DNA of 64,000 nt from Synechococcus sp. UW179A (GCF_900473965.1 NZ_UCNJ01000013.1:16987-80986); one strand, 5' to 3'; shown: positions 26,184 through 34,968, counted from the stretch's first letter. Notes: generated by a model not told the origin, from the letters alone. Numbers and translations are program-made.

Positions 26184-27033
26184 CACTCAGGCACTGGCAC
26201 TTGTCCTCGCCGAACCTTTCATGCAGCGCGCGCTGATTGGCGGTCTGCTCACGGGAGCGCTTGGAGGATTACTGGGCAGTGTTGCCGTGCTCAGGGAACT
26301 GTCCTTCTTCAGCGATGCGCTCGGTCACTCCGCCTTGCTTGGTATCACGATTGGAATCCTGATCGGCGTGAATCCCACGCTGGTTCTGATCCCCTTTGCG
26401 GTGCTATTCGCCATCCTGGTGAATCAACTTGTGGAAAGGAGCTCTCTCCCCACGGATGCACTGCTCAACATTGTCTATTCCACCTCACTGGCAGCAGCGA
26501 TTCTGTTTCTCAGCCTGGTGGAGAGCTATCGGGGCGGGATTCGCCAGCTGCTGTTTGGCGACATTCTCGGGGTCAGCAGTCTGGACCTGATCGTGATCGG
26601 CATGCTGCTGGCTGCTGCTCTGATCTATCTAAGCCTGAGCCTGCGAGCACAGGTGCTGCTGACCCTGAATCAGGATCTTGCCGGTGCAGTCGGTGTCCAA
26701 ACCCGCTGGCACCGGCTGGCCTTCATCGTGCTGCTCGCCGTGGTTGTAGCGGTCTCGATCAAGGCTGTTGGCGTGTTGCTGATCAGCGCCTTTGTCGTGA
26801 TTCCATCCTGTGCGGGCCGTCTGCTCTGTCGTCGTTTCCCGCTCTATGTGTTTGTCTCATCGATCCTGGGAGGCACCTGTGCCCTGCTTGGCTTGCTGGC
26901 ATCCGGACTCACCAACCTGCCATCAGGGCCCTCCGTGGTGATGGTCCAGTTTCTCGGATTCCTGATCGCCCTGATTCTCAGTTCACGCGTCTTCAGACGA
27001 CCATCAACGACAGAACCTGCACCCCAGCCCTGA
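26176..27033 (+). CDS. znuB: Zinc ABC transporter, permease
   Basis: A 285-aa ABC-3 family permease with about eight helices. The hallmarks ELSFFSDALGHSALLG, LLFGDILGVS and AVGVLLISAFVVIPS are visible. ATG 26176 lies inside the end of znuC. The protein should form the membrane channel for zinc import with ZnuA and ZnuC. Confidence 0.95.
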   Translation: MVDTQALALVLAEPFMQRALIGGLLTGALGGLLGSVAVLRELSFFSDALGHSALLGITIGILIGVNPTLVLIPFAVLFAILVNQLVERSSLPTDALLNIVYSTSLAAAILFLSLVESYRGGIRQLLFGDILGVSSLDLIVIGMLLAAALIYLSLSLRAQVLLTLNQDLAGAVGVQTRWHRLAFIVLLAVVVAVSIKAVGVLLISAFVVIPSCAGRLLCRRFPLYVFVSSILGGTCALLGLLASGLTNLPSGPSVVMVQFLGFLIALILSSRVFRRPSTTEPAPQP

Positions 27034-27072
27034 CATGGGCCGATAGGTTCTCGGAGCAGCAGATCAGTCTTG

Positions 27073-28335
27073 ATGACCGTGGCGACATGTCCGAGCACCG
27101 GTGCTGTCACGGGCCTCAGGGAGACGCTCGAATTTTTCAATGACCCTGGCTTCGCTAGCAAACGCTTTGCCGCCCATGGCGATGTCTTTGAGACCCGTCT
27201 GCTGGCCCAGCGCATTGTGTTCATCCAGGGGGAGCGGGCTATTTCCGATTTGCTGAAGCAGGGAGCAGCCCTCGAGGGCTGGTGGCCGGAGAGTGTGCGA
27301 CAGCTGCTCGGCAGCCGGTCGCTGGCCAACCGCAGCGGTCCCGCTCACAAAGCACGCCGCCGCGTGGTGGGTCAACTGTTCTCCAGCGGCGCACTCTGCC
27401 GCTACACCCCATCGATCCAGGCTCTGATCGAGCAACTGATCTTTGAGCTGCAGGAAAGCCATACTCCCCAGCCTCTTGCAGCCCAGATGCGACGCTTTGC
27501 CTTTGCAGTGATCGCCACCACGGTGCTGGGGCTCGATGCCAGCGATCGCGATGCTCTGTTCACTGACTTTGAGATTTGGACCCAGGCTCTGTTCTCCATT
27601 CCACTCGCTATACCGGGAAGCCCCTTTACCCGAGCACTGGCTGCGCGGGAGAGGTTGCTCGCCCGCCTGAAATTGGTGCTGCAACGCAGCGACTCCAACC
27701 AGGGCGGACTAGATCTACTCAGCGGTGGGCTGGATGAAGACGACATACCACTGGATGACGACGACCTTGTGGAGCAGTTGTTGTTGCTGTTGTTCGCTGG
27801 CTATGAGACAACGGCATCATCGCTGAGCTGTCTGTTCCGTGCTCTACTACTCAACCCGGATGTAGAGCGCTGGTTACTGCCAGAACTGCTGAAATCTCCG
27901 TGGCCTTTCCAGGCCTCGCACCGATCACCCCGCCTGGATGCAACGGTTCTCGAGGTGATGCGGCTCACGCCGCCAGTAGGAGGATTCTTCCGCCGCAATC
28001 TACAACCGATCAGGTTGGCCGATGTGGAGGTTCCCAAGGATCGGGTCATTCAGGTGGTGCTGGGTTCAGTCAACCCTGAGCAAGCCAGTGACATCGCCGC
28101 ATTCCGACCGCAGCGTCATCTAGATGGATCGTTTAATCAGACGCTGCTGCCCTTTGGCGGTGGTGAACGAGTCTGCCTCGGCAAGGCATTGGCCGAACTG
28201 GAGATCAGGCTGATGACCGTGGGACTGATGCAACAACTGCAACTGCGGCTGGTGGCCGATCAGGACCTCTCCTTGAAGCAGATCCCCAGTCCGACACCGC
28301 GTGATGGACTGCTGGTGAGCGTGGAGCCTCGTTGA
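27073..28335 (+). CDS. Cytochrome P450
   Basis: A 420-aa soluble P450. The I-helix oxygen-binding region is LLLFAGYETTAS, the ExxR is EVMR, and the heme-ligating Cys368 lies in LPFGGGERVCLG. The sequence resembles the CYP120/retinoid-type cyanobacterial branch in length, but the substrate is unknown. ATG 27073 follows znuB by 39 bp, so it may be read from the zinc promoter. A role in oxidising carotenoid or retinoid compounds is a guess. Confidence 0.92.
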   Translation: MTVATCPSTGAVTGLRETLEFFNDPGFASKRFAAHGDVFETRLLAQRIVFIQGERAISDLLKQGAALEGWWPESVRQLLGSRSLANRSGPAHKARRRVVGQLFSSGALCRYTPSIQALIEQLIFELQESHTPQPLAAQMRRFAFAVIATTVLGLDASDRDALFTDFEIWTQALFSIPLAIPGSPFTRALAARERLLARLKLVLQRSDSNQGGLDLLSGGLDEDDIPLDDDDLVEQLLLLLFAGYETTASSLSCLFRALLLNPDVERWLLPELLKSPWPFQASHRSPRLDATVLEVMRLTPPVGGFFRRNLQPIRLADVEVPKDRVIQVVLGSVNPEQASDIAAFRPQRHLDGSFNQTLLPFGGGERVCLGKALAELEIRLMTVGLMQQLQLRLVADQDLSLKQIPSPTPRDGLLVSVEPR

Positions 28336-28716
28336 AAGCGGATCCGATCCAAGATCCCTGAAAACAACAGGTCTGATCATGAACTAAGTGCTTGAACTGA
28401 ATCTGATCGACATCTTTGGAACTCATATAGGCATCGGCGGAGTCAACTGGTAAAGCGATTTTGAATCACTTTGAAAAAGCCATTAACAATCCGCATCCAT
28501 TGAACTGTTTTCACTAGCTCAGGGCATATCGTTGCAGGCTCCAACCTGAAGAGATCTACACATGTATTTAATAAACTCTTGAAGCATCAAAGATGACAAA
28601 CAACAGCAGCTAATCCAGCAAACACCTATTCAAGTCAAAAAGAGCACCTCAGCAGGGATAAAGACTGGACAAGAACAAAATCCGACATACAGTAAAGAAT
28701 AGAAAAAATATGAACA
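28336..28716. other. Intergenic, A+T-rich boundary
   Basis: Base composition falls from the G+C-rich zinc block to the A+T-rich genes that follow. No tRNA, inverted repeats or integrase remnant is visible. A minus-strand frame at ~28205-28426 overlaps the P450 end and is not convincing. Confidence 0.45.
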
Positions 28717-29703
28717 ATGCTTGCCAATCAAAGCTATTCGGTAATTATCGCGATGATGATCCTGACCCTGGTGTGCTGGGGCTCATGGGCAAACACACAA
28801 AAGCTCGCAAGTACGATTAGATTTGAATATTTTTACCTCGACTACTCAATCGGCGTCACATTATCAGCTTTTTTAATTGGCTTTCTTGCCGGAGGAAATA
28901 CTCCTACGGGCAAATCCTTCCTTGAAAATATAGCCAGCGCTGACTTCAAGCACGTGGTCTATGCATTAATTGGTGGCATCATATTTAATGTAGCTAACTT
29001 TCTACTTGTAGCGGCAATCGAAATCGCAGGCATGTCAGTTGCATTCCCCATCTCAATTGGAATTGCAACAATTCTCGGCGGAATCCTGAACTATATGATC
29101 GATCCTCAGGGCTACCTTCCGTTATTCTCAGCTGGAATGGTCATGATGGCCCTAGCCGTGATCTCGGCGTCTCTGGCCTATGGACGCATTAAATCTGGCA
29201 GCACCGTTCAAAAGCCTAAAGGCCTCGTCATTGCACTCGCCTGCGGGTTACTGATGTCACTATGGTCTCCGCTTGTAACCTTTTCCTATTTACCTGGAGA
29301 AGCAGCTCTTGATGTATTTGGAGCCTTCGCAATGATGGGAGTTGGCATCATTGCATCATCCATACTTCTTTTCCCATATGTTATCAAAAATCCGATCATT
29401 CCCACCAAAATCGATGATCAGACTCGATTCACAAAGCAACCCATTGCCCATCATGCTGGAGGCTTTTTAGGAGGAATAATATGGTCTGCAGGCACAATGA
29501 GTTTTTACTTGGCATCCACTCGCGCAGGCGCTGCCGTTGCGTACACCTTCGGCCAGGGAGCCCCCCTGATGGCAACCGCATGGGGCCTATTTGCCTGGAA
29601 GGAATTCAAGGGGGCGACAGGATCAGGCAAATACTTAATCGCTCTTTTCGCCTTTTACGCAGCGGGCCTAACCCTGCTTGCCAAGGCAGCATCTCAGGGA
29701 TAA
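28717..29703 (+). CDS. DMT/GRP-type sugar permease
   Basis: A 328-aa membrane protein with about ten helices, matching the glucose/ribose uptake (GRP) branch of drug/metabolite transporters: TLVCWGSWANTQKL near the start, FNVANFLLVAAIE, GMSVAFPISIGIATILGG and FGQGAPLMATAWGLFAWKEF near the end. Together with the adjacent ribokinase it most likely imports ribose or a related sugar or nucleoside, with uptake driven by the ion gradient. The gene is A+T-rich compared with its upstream neighbours, which suggests transfer. The ribokinase start lies 30 bp downstream. Confidence 0.82.
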   Translation: MLANQSYSVIIAMMILTLVCWGSWANTQKLASTIRFEYFYLDYSIGVTLSAFLIGFLAGGNTPTGKSFLENIASADFKHVVYALIGGIIFNVANFLLVAAIEIAGMSVAFPISIGIATILGGILNYMIDPQGYLPLFSAGMVMMALAVISASLAYGRIKSGSTVQKPKGLVIALACGLLMSLWSPLVTFSYLPGEAALDVFGAFAMMGVGIIASSILLFPYVIKNPIIPTKIDDQTRFTKQPIAHHAGGFLGGIIWSAGTMSFYLASTRAGAAVAYTFGQGAPLMATAWGLFAWKEFKGATGSGKYLIALFAFYAAGLTLLAKAASQG

Positions 29704-29733
29704 AGTTAAAAGATGCAAGGTTAAATCCATAGA

Positions 29734-30615
29734 GTGAAAAATTCCCAAATCATCTGCTACGGCTCTTTAAATATTGATTATGTTTATCAGGTTGAAGAGA
29801 TCGCCTCTCCAGGAGAAACAATCAATAGCAAGTCACTACAAATCTTTCCAGGAGGAAAAGGCGCCAATCAAGCATTGGCTGCAGCTCGCGCCGGCGGACA
29901 AGTACACCATGCAGGAAAAATAGGTCATGACGGAGAATGGATGTTGCCTGACCTGCAAAACGATCAGATTGACACCAGCAATATCGTCATCTCAGATGGT
30001 GTTACGGGACATGCCATCATCCAGGTAGACAGATCCGGAGAAAACGCCATCGTTCTATTTGGCGGTGCTAATCAGAAAGTTACCAAGCAAGAGATTGAGA
30101 AGACTCTTTCAAAATTTGATAAAGACTCGATTCTGATGCTCCAGAACGAAACCAGTGAGATTGCATATATCCTGGAAATAGCAATTGAACAGGAGATGTT
30201 TATTTGCCTGAATCCTTCGCCCATTTCCAATACAATCCAAACACTCGACATCAGCGGCATCAGTCTGCTTGTAGTCAATGAAATAGAGGCTCGAGCACTT
30301 GGCGGCGATGCCTCTGATCAGATGCAGAATTTAAGAAACAAATGCCCGAGTGCCATCATCGTTAAAACGCAGGGTTCGAAAGGAGGAGTCGTATCGTTAC
30401 CTGATGCTGGAGAAATCATTTCTTACCAATCCAGACAAGTCATTACTGTTGACACCACTGCAGCTGGGGATACGTTTTTGGGGTATCTCGTTGCAGGTTT
30501 GAGTAACGGTGTCGAGATCCGAGACGCGATCAACATCGCTTGCCGTGCAGCTGAACATTGCGTCACAGTGAAGGGAGCACAGTCATCCATTCCGCATCGA
30601 AAGCAACTTGACTGA
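29734..30615 (+). CDS. rbsK: Ribokinase (PfkB family)
   Basis: A 293-aa PfkB-type sugar kinase. GGKGANQALAAARAGG (substrate loop) is near residue 40, and DTTAAGDTFLGYLVAG carries the anion-hole and catalytic Asp near residue 245. Length and order fit ribokinase, phosphorylating ribose with ATP for the pentose phosphate pathway. GTG start. Same A+T-rich composition as the permease. Other sugars or nucleosides are possible. Confidence 0.87.
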   Translation: MKNSQIICYGSLNIDYVYQVEEIASPGETINSKSLQIFPGGKGANQALAAARAGGQVHHAGKIGHDGEWMLPDLQNDQIDTSNIVISDGVTGHAIIQVDRSGENAIVLFGGANQKVTKQEIEKTLSKFDKDSILMLQNETSEIAYILEIAIEQEMFICLNPSPISNTIQTLDISGISLLVVNEIEARALGGDASDQMQNLRNKCPSAIIVKTQGSKGGVVSLPDAGEIISYQSRQVITVDTTAAGDTFLGYLVAGLSNGVEIRDAINIACRAAEHCVTVKGAQSSIPHRKQLD

Positions 30616-30671
30616 TGCCCTGGCGATCAATTCCACTCTTGATCAGCAAACACACAACACAGAACATGGCT

Positions 30672-30896
30672 TCATGCGATCCACTGATCGGCATCCATGA
30701 TCGTTTTGATCAGCAATCCAAGTCGCTTGAACTCAGCGAAATTAAGATCTTTCACAGCTTGATCAAGGCCACAATCGACCCAGTCGCCATTACGTTTCTC
30801 GTAGATCGTGAAGTCCTGATCCAGCGACTCACGCTTGATGCAATAGATGAGTCCATCATCATTCAGGAACTCAGTGGATTCCAGTTGCAGGCCCAT
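30672..30896 (-). CDS. 74-aa hypothetical protein
   Basis: Protein beginning MGLQLESTEFLNDDGLIY, with a beta-rich start (DFTIYEKRNGDWVDCGL) then a helix (AVKDLNFAEFKRLGLLI). A GAAGG ribosome binding site precedes the ATG. Probably an island gene of the picocyanobacterial type; no family recognised. First of a run of tiny minus-strand genes. Confidence 0.55.
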   Translation of the reverse strand: MGLQLESTEFLNDDGLIYCIKRESLDQDFTIYEKRNGDWVDCGLDQAVKDLNFAEFKRLGLLIKTIMDADQWIA

Positions 30897-31050
30897 GCCT
30901 TCAAGCCCCTCAAGGCCTAGCGCGAATCTAAAGATTAAAAGGCGAGATGCTTTACCTCGTGCGGATCAAGTGCACGTCGTTCTGACTTTCAGTCTCAGCG
31001 GCAGCAAAGCCAAAACTATGGGCATTGAGATCGGAGGTGCTGATGCAGGC

Positions 31051-31278
31051 TCACCAGACAGCTTCAGAGACGGTCCACCCAAGGGTCTGGAGCTGCTTCC
31101 AGAGGATCACAGCGTCCTCATATCTCATTGACCTTCGGCTCTTCAGCAATGCAGGTTCGTTACCGGGCATTGCCCGTCCATGATCAACGAACACCATGAC
31201 GTCCTTCACCCAAGACTTGGGATCACGATGAAAGTGGCAGATCCAATACTTTTCACGATCCGCCAACCAGGCTTCCAT
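31051..31278 (-). CDS. DUF1651 family small protein
   Basis: A 75-aa protein with the DUF1651 pattern: an N-terminal W/F-rich strand (ICHFHRDPKSWVKDV), VFVDHGRAMP, and a C-terminal R--YEDAVILWKQLQTLGW ending in W. This family is essentially confined to marine picocyanobacteria and often lies in variable regions. Function unknown. Confidence 0.75.
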   Translation of the reverse strand: MEAWLADREKYWICHFHRDPKSWVKDVMVFVDHGRAMPGNEPALLKSRRSMRYEDAVILWKQLQTLGWTVSEAVW

Positions 31279-31376
31279 TTGATACTGCCTCGACAGTTAA
31301 AGCTTACTGAGAGGGCTTGTCGCCCAGAGCACATCGGCAAATGCCAATACATGTGAACCACAAAAGATTATGCGTT

Positions 31377-31519
31377 TCACACTGGACCTAAAGAGTCCCA
31401 TGCATTGCCGTCTTGATCCAGAACCTCAGCCACATCGCATGCCGCCAGAATTGCCTGTTGCCCTTTGCCAAAGCATCAACAGACTCAAGTTCGAAGTGTT
31501 CTGCGTATTGAGCAGTCAT
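31377..31519 (-). pseudogene. Frameshifted small gene
   Basis: ATG 31519 opens a frame MTAQYAEHFELESVDALAKG, after which the protein-like sequence continues in the next frame as QQAILAACDVAEVLDQDGNA and ends with GPV and TGA at 31379-31377. The total length of 143 nt fits loss of one base near 31452. The second frame has no start of its own. Family unknown; intact homologues would be ~47 residues. Confidence 0.6.
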
Positions 31520-31573
31520 CAGCTAACCGGCAAACTTGCCCAACGATGACATTGGAAATCTACAGTTAACCGA

Positions 31574-31723
31574 TTAATTTAAATCGTCATCCAAGCTAAA
31601 TTCTTTATACAAAGCTTCTGCTTCTTCATCACTGTCAGAAGCATACAAATTTTCAATACGATTCTGCCACCATTCGCTGATCGTAGAAGAGCTTTCTTTT
31701 TCCCAGCCTGAAAGAGATGACAT
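31574..31723 (-). CDS. Tandem small acidic protein, paralogue 1
   Basis: A 49-aa acidic protein starting MSSLSGWEKESSS. The central pattern is W-E-(x)n-WW-x2-RI-(x)n-EEA-AL. A good ribosome binding site (AAGGATCT) precedes the ATG. The next gene upstream on the same strand is a clear paralogue. Confidence 0.6.
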   Translation of the reverse strand: MSSLSGWEKESSSTISEWWQNRIENLYASDSDEEAEALYKEFSLDDDLN

Positions 31724-31809
31724 GTGTGAGATCCTTTTCGTTTTTATACCTGCTGCCAATTAACAAGGCAATGATTTCATTACATACGTTATGTAGCTAT
31801 TACTACTGA

Positions 31810-31983
31810 TTAGCCGTCCGATAGGCGGACAATCGGACTATTTCCTCCATCGCAAATATATTCAGAGAAAAGAGCTTGGGCTTCTTCTGGCATGCTGTCG
31901 TTCTGCAATGCTTTAATTCGATCCTTCCACCAAATCCCTGTCAGGCCAGAGTTTTTAGCTTCCCAAGATTTTGATAGATCCAT
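31810..31983 (-). CDS. Tandem small acidic protein, paralogue 2
   Basis: A 57-aa protein starting MDLSKSWEAKNSG, with IWWKDRIKAL and MPEEAQALFSEY. It matches its neighbour at positions W-E, WW--RI and EEA-AL-x-E, so the two are likely a tandem duplication. AGAGG precedes the ATG. Function unknown; no signal peptide or membrane helix. Confidence 0.6.
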   Translation of the reverse strand: MDLSKSWEAKNSGLTGIWWKDRIKALQNDSMPEEAQALFSEYICDGGNSPIVRLSDG

Positions 31984-32081
31984 TTTCAACCTCTTTTGAT
32001 GTCCAACATATCCGGGGTTGCATTGAGCCAGGAGTAGCGGAGACTACGCTATTGAACATGCTTAACCTAGGCTTTAAAAGG

Positions 32082-32099
32082 AGCTGATACGAATCAGCT
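32082..32099 (-). terminator. Possible terminator hairpin
   Basis: AGCTGAT-TCGT-ATCAGCT (7-bp perfect stem) followed on the minus strand by CCTTTTA. It lies between a broken gene and the tandem pair, and may end the upstream minus-strand transcript. Confidence 0.4.
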
Positions 32100-32167
32100 T
32101 GTGATGCCAAGGACAAACTTCCAGAGCTTTTTAATTTCTCTACTCCTTACCTCATTCTGTATGTTGC

Positions 32168-32404
32168 TTAATACTCCTGAGTAATCTTTGAACCAGTTTC
32201 AGAGCTATGAACGGCAATAACGTCCGTCTCTGGCACATCACATTTGGCACTCTTTACAAGGATGCAATAGCCATAACGAGCACAGTGAGGAGGGCGGCTT
32301 GGGTCATTAAAAAGAGACTTGATCTTCTGTTGCCAGTATTTCTGTTTAGTCCTTACTACCTATTTGGAATCAGTTAGCTGTAACTCTTTTGGCGTTTAGA
32401 TCAT
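32168..32404 (-). pseudogene. Small gene with two in-frame stops
   Basis: The minus-strand frame below TAG 32362-32360 has 63 codons of protein-like sequence (KQKYWQQKIKSLFNDPSRPP, CARYGYCILVKSAKC, TDVIAVHSSETGSKI) but no start. Upstream of that TAG the frame continues TPKELQLTDSK, then TAA, then ATG 32404. I read this as a decayed gene with two nonsense codons, not a functional ORF. Confidence 0.5.
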
Positions 32405-32464
32405 GACGCAGGAAACAAAAGCCTTTGAGCTCCAATATTTAATTTTGTTGGTCATTACACTGAA

Positions 32465-32599
32465 TTAGTCATCGAGCATCAACATGTCTCCCCATGGGTT
32501 GGCAGCCCAATGCAAAAACTCAACCAATCGAAGACTGGTGAGACACATCAGGAACCCTGCGTGACAATCAGTCTTGATGACATTTAGCTCTTGGTTCAT
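32465..32599 (-). CDS. 44-aa hypothetical protein
   Basis: Starts MNQELNVIKTDCHAGF with AGGGAG five bases upstream, and ends FLHWAANPWGDMLMLDD. The sequence looks protein-like and lies in the same orientation as its small neighbours. Function unknown. Confidence 0.45.
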   Translation of the reverse strand: MNQELNVIKTDCHAGFLMCLTSLRLVEFLHWAANPWGDMLMLDD

Positions 32600-32678
32600 G
32601 AACTCCCTATGTGCATCAAGCTTTTCACTAAAAGAGAATAGGCGAAGTTATAAAATAGGTGAAAAGGAGCGTATTCTT

Positions 32679-32939
32679 CTAGAGCAAAGACGGGAAACAC
32701 AGCGGAGAGCTTTTTAAACTGCCCTTCACTGAAACGTCTTTCATCACCTGTTCTTGCGGTTTTATCCACTGCTGAATGATCTTTTTGGAGATGTCAGCAG
32801 ATGGCTGGGTTGTTGTCGTAATATCAATTATCTCTACCGCCTCTCTGTTCTCTTGTAGACCCTTTGACTTCATTAAAGCTTGTAATTTCTTCTCTAGCTC
32901 TGCATAAACCTTTCCCGTGGCGGAACAAATCCATAGCAT
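32679..32939 (-). CDS. 86-aa hypothetical protein
   Basis: Starts MLWICSATGKVYAELEKKLQ, charged and helical in the first half, then Thr/Ser-rich. No family is recognised. The ~310 bp between it and the next gene shows nothing else convincing. It is the last of the minus-strand run. Confidence 0.4.
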   Translation of the reverse strand: MLWICSATGKVYAELEKKLQALMKSKGLQENREAVEIIDITTTTQPSADISKKIIQQWIKPQEQVMKDVSVKGSLKSSPLCFPSLL

Positions 32940-33247
32940 TATTCGTGGTTCCTAGAGGCGGGTCAACCGTGTTTTGACTAATTGCTCACATCAAACAGGA
33001 ACAACAATCAGACAGGCATACCAGTTGTCGGACCGACTAGAGGCTTTGGTGAAACAATGACGCCTGCTGCCCACTCGATCAGTCAAGAAATAAGTCAGCA
33101 CTGAAGGTGCAGACCGAGTTTCTGCAAGAAATTTGAGCTTAAAACTGTCTCTTCGATCCGCAAGGGTCGGCTTTCCGTTTCTGTACGCATCGCGGCTACC
33201 CGTTCCGGCAGCCACGATTGTTGGTTGATTAACCCCCACTTGAAGCC

Positions 33248-33868
33248 ATGCATGACCCCCGCGCTGCACTCCTGCAGCACAACAGCGGACACTGGAAGGG
33301 TTGTTTCATTCGGCTTGGCAGCAGCGGCAAGGAGGAAGATCGTTTCCCGACATCGCTTCAGGTTGAGGAACGCGATGGTGTGATTGAAAACTGCCTCACC
33401 TACCGGTCCACCGGTCAGCAGCGGTCGATGAATTTCGAAAACGTGCCTTTCACCATGCAGGTGAATTCACATGGAGCATGGTCACTTGGCCCGAGTGCGA
33501 TCACTCCGCTCGCTTGGGTGGGAGAACTGAGCGTTGTCCATGGCGAAGAGCGGCGGCGGGTTGTTGCACGCCATGGATTCCATGGTCTCGATCAGGTTGT
33601 CTACATCGTTGAAACAAAAGCAGGCGGCGAACCCACAACACCAGCACAGCCGCTGCAGTGCACAACAAGGACCAGCGGCAACTGGATGATCTGGCAACCA
33701 GAGTCGAATGTTGAGCTGTTGCTCGATGCGAGAGATCGGCAGATGGGAGATGCCACGGCCTGTGGCCTGCGCTGGATCAGTCCCCAGGGTCAGACCCATC
33801 AGATCGTGCGGCGCTACGACACCAGTGGATACCTCGAGAACCTCTCGGAAGCAGAGCTCTGGAGATGA
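33248..33868 (+). CDS. DUF3598-family protein
   Basis: A 206-aa protein with the opening pattern HNSGHWKGCFIRLGSSGKEEDRF-TSL, then ENCLTYRSTGQQRSMNFENVPFTM, as in DUF3598, a cyanobacterial/plant beta-barrel (lipocalin-like) family. Shorter than the common ~270 aa, so the domain may be partial. No signal peptide. Confidence 0.7.
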   Translation: MHDPRAALLQHNSGHWKGCFIRLGSSGKEEDRFPTSLQVEERDGVIENCLTYRSTGQQRSMNFENVPFTMQVNSHGAWSLGPSAITPLAWVGELSVVHGEERRRVVARHGFHGLDQVVYIVETKAGGEPTTPAQPLQCTTRTSGNWMIWQPESNVELLLDARDRQMGDATACGLRWISPQGQTHQIVRRYDTSGYLENLSEAELWR

Positions 33869-33879
33869 CGGTTCAGGGG

Positions 33880-34260
33880 CTATCTGCTGCAGAAATCATC
33901 AAGCATGGATTGTTTGCACTCGGAGAGCGTCATGCCGTAAACGATGGCGTTTCCGTTGGCTGGATTGCGCAGACCGAATGAACCTGCAAATCCCCGCAGC
34001 ATCCACTCTCCACCGCGAGTGTCCTTGTAGAAACCCACATTGCGCGCAACTCCATCCTTGAAGCGAGTAAACACATCACTCGCGCCGTCTTTCCACTCCA
34101 ATCGGAAGACGCCGCATGGAGCACCAGGGCAAAGAAACGTTCGCCTGCAGCCAAGACTTCGATTGTTGTAGAGGCAGCTCGACCACTGATTGGCCCTGGC
34201 CGATCCCAGTGAGCCAAAAGCAATCACAGGCAAAGCAAAGGCAATCAACAATGCGCGCAT
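33880..34260 (-). CDS. Secreted Cys-rich hypothetical protein
   Basis: A 126-aa protein: signal peptide MRALLIAFALPVIAFGSLGS cut after SARAN, then Cys in LGCRRTFLCPGAPCG and C-terminal ECKQSMLDDFCSR. Disulfides are likely in the periplasm. No family recognised. I chose ATG 34260 so the signal is complete. Convergent with DUF3598. Confidence 0.65.
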   Translation of the reverse strand: MRALLIAFALPVIAFGSLGSARANQWSSCLYNNRSLGCRRTFLCPGAPCGVFRLEWKDGASDVFTRFKDGVARNVGFYKDTRGGEWMLRGFAGSFGLRNPANGNAIVYGMTLSECKQSMLDDFCSR

Positions 34261-34271
34261 AGTTGACGAGC

Positions 34272-34463
34272 TCAATCCAGGTCCCAGCATTCACTGCCAT
34301 TCCTAGTCATCAGACAAACCAGACCCGATTCCCTGCTGATCACCCGATAGGTATGACCATCTGCGTCACTTTTGGACCGTGCGTGCCACAGAGCATGATC
34401 CTTGGTGTCATGCAAATCAGTCTGATGCCAACCAGCGTCGGTTAGCTCTTCAATCTGAAACAC
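34272..34463 (-). CDS. 63-aa hypothetical protein
   Basis: Starts MFQIEELTDAGWHQTDLHDT and contains a DGHTYRVISRESG strand and two Cys at the end. It lies 11 bp upstream of the secreted Cys-rich gene in the same direction. Function unknown. The next ~300 bp hold no clear gene. Confidence 0.5.
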   Translation of the reverse strand: MFQIEELTDAGWHQTDLHDTKDHALWHARSKSDADGHTYRVISRESGLVCLMTRNGSECWDLD

Positions 34464-34767
34464 GGAATCATGATCAATCTCTCATCAAGATGTGTACTTA
34501 AGGCAAACATCTTGAGAAGCAACGGAAAGATCTCGGGATTGGTTCATCTCAAGTCGCAGTTGATGGTTCAAGCAGGCTGAACAGACCTGATCAGAAGACG
34601 ATCACGGGGGCATACTTTTAGAGACAAATGCACTGCGCCGCAGATGGTCTCAGCGAACAGCGGATTATTGAACCCAGACCGCCTACCAGCCGCCCACCCC
34701 AGCACCCAGGAAACACTTTGCAGTCCGTTACAAATTGGCGTAACATTGCTTCATACGCAGAAATTCC

Positions 34768-34968
34768 ATGAGCTCCTCAGCCTCCACCCAAGATCAGTGG
34801 TATCAAGAAGCAGCTGCGAGCCAGATCAAAGGCGAGCGTCTTGTGCGTGCAGAACTGTTGAATGGTCGCGTCGCAATGATCGGCTTCGCCGTCGGTGTGC
34901 TCACCGAAGCACTGACAGGTCACGGCATCATCAGCCAGATCACTTTCGGGGTGTTAGGCCTCAGCTGA
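34768..34968 (+). CDS. hli: High-light-inducible protein
   Basis: A 66-aa single-helix Hli/SCP with the LHC motif ELLNGRVAMIGFAVGVLTEA. Such proteins bind chlorophyll and carotenoid in dimers and protect PSII assembly intermediates under stress. The start ATG is 34768. The 300 bp upstream contain no gene. No obvious HLR motif was identified with confidence. Confidence 0.93.
   Translation: MSSSASTQDQWYQEAAASQIKGERLVRAELLNGRVAMIGFAVGVLTEALTGHGIISQITFGVLGLS

Noticed and set aside
28205..28426. Minus-strand frame MSSKDVDQIQFKHLV antisense to the P450 end
   Set aside because: About half overlaps the P450 coding region, and no ribosome binding site or family is seen.
28425..28470. tRNA-like stretch GGCGGAGTCAACTGGTAAAGCG
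   Set aside because: No full cloverleaf, no T-arm consensus, so not called as a tRNA.
32207..32377. Plus-strand 56-codon frame MNGNNVRLWHITF
   Set aside because: Antisense to the decayed minus-strand gene, whose sequence looks more protein-like and matches the local strand bias.
32991..33269. Minus-strand 92-codon frame across the DUF3598 start
   Set aside because: Overlaps a better supported gene, no ribosome binding site; composition is not convincing.
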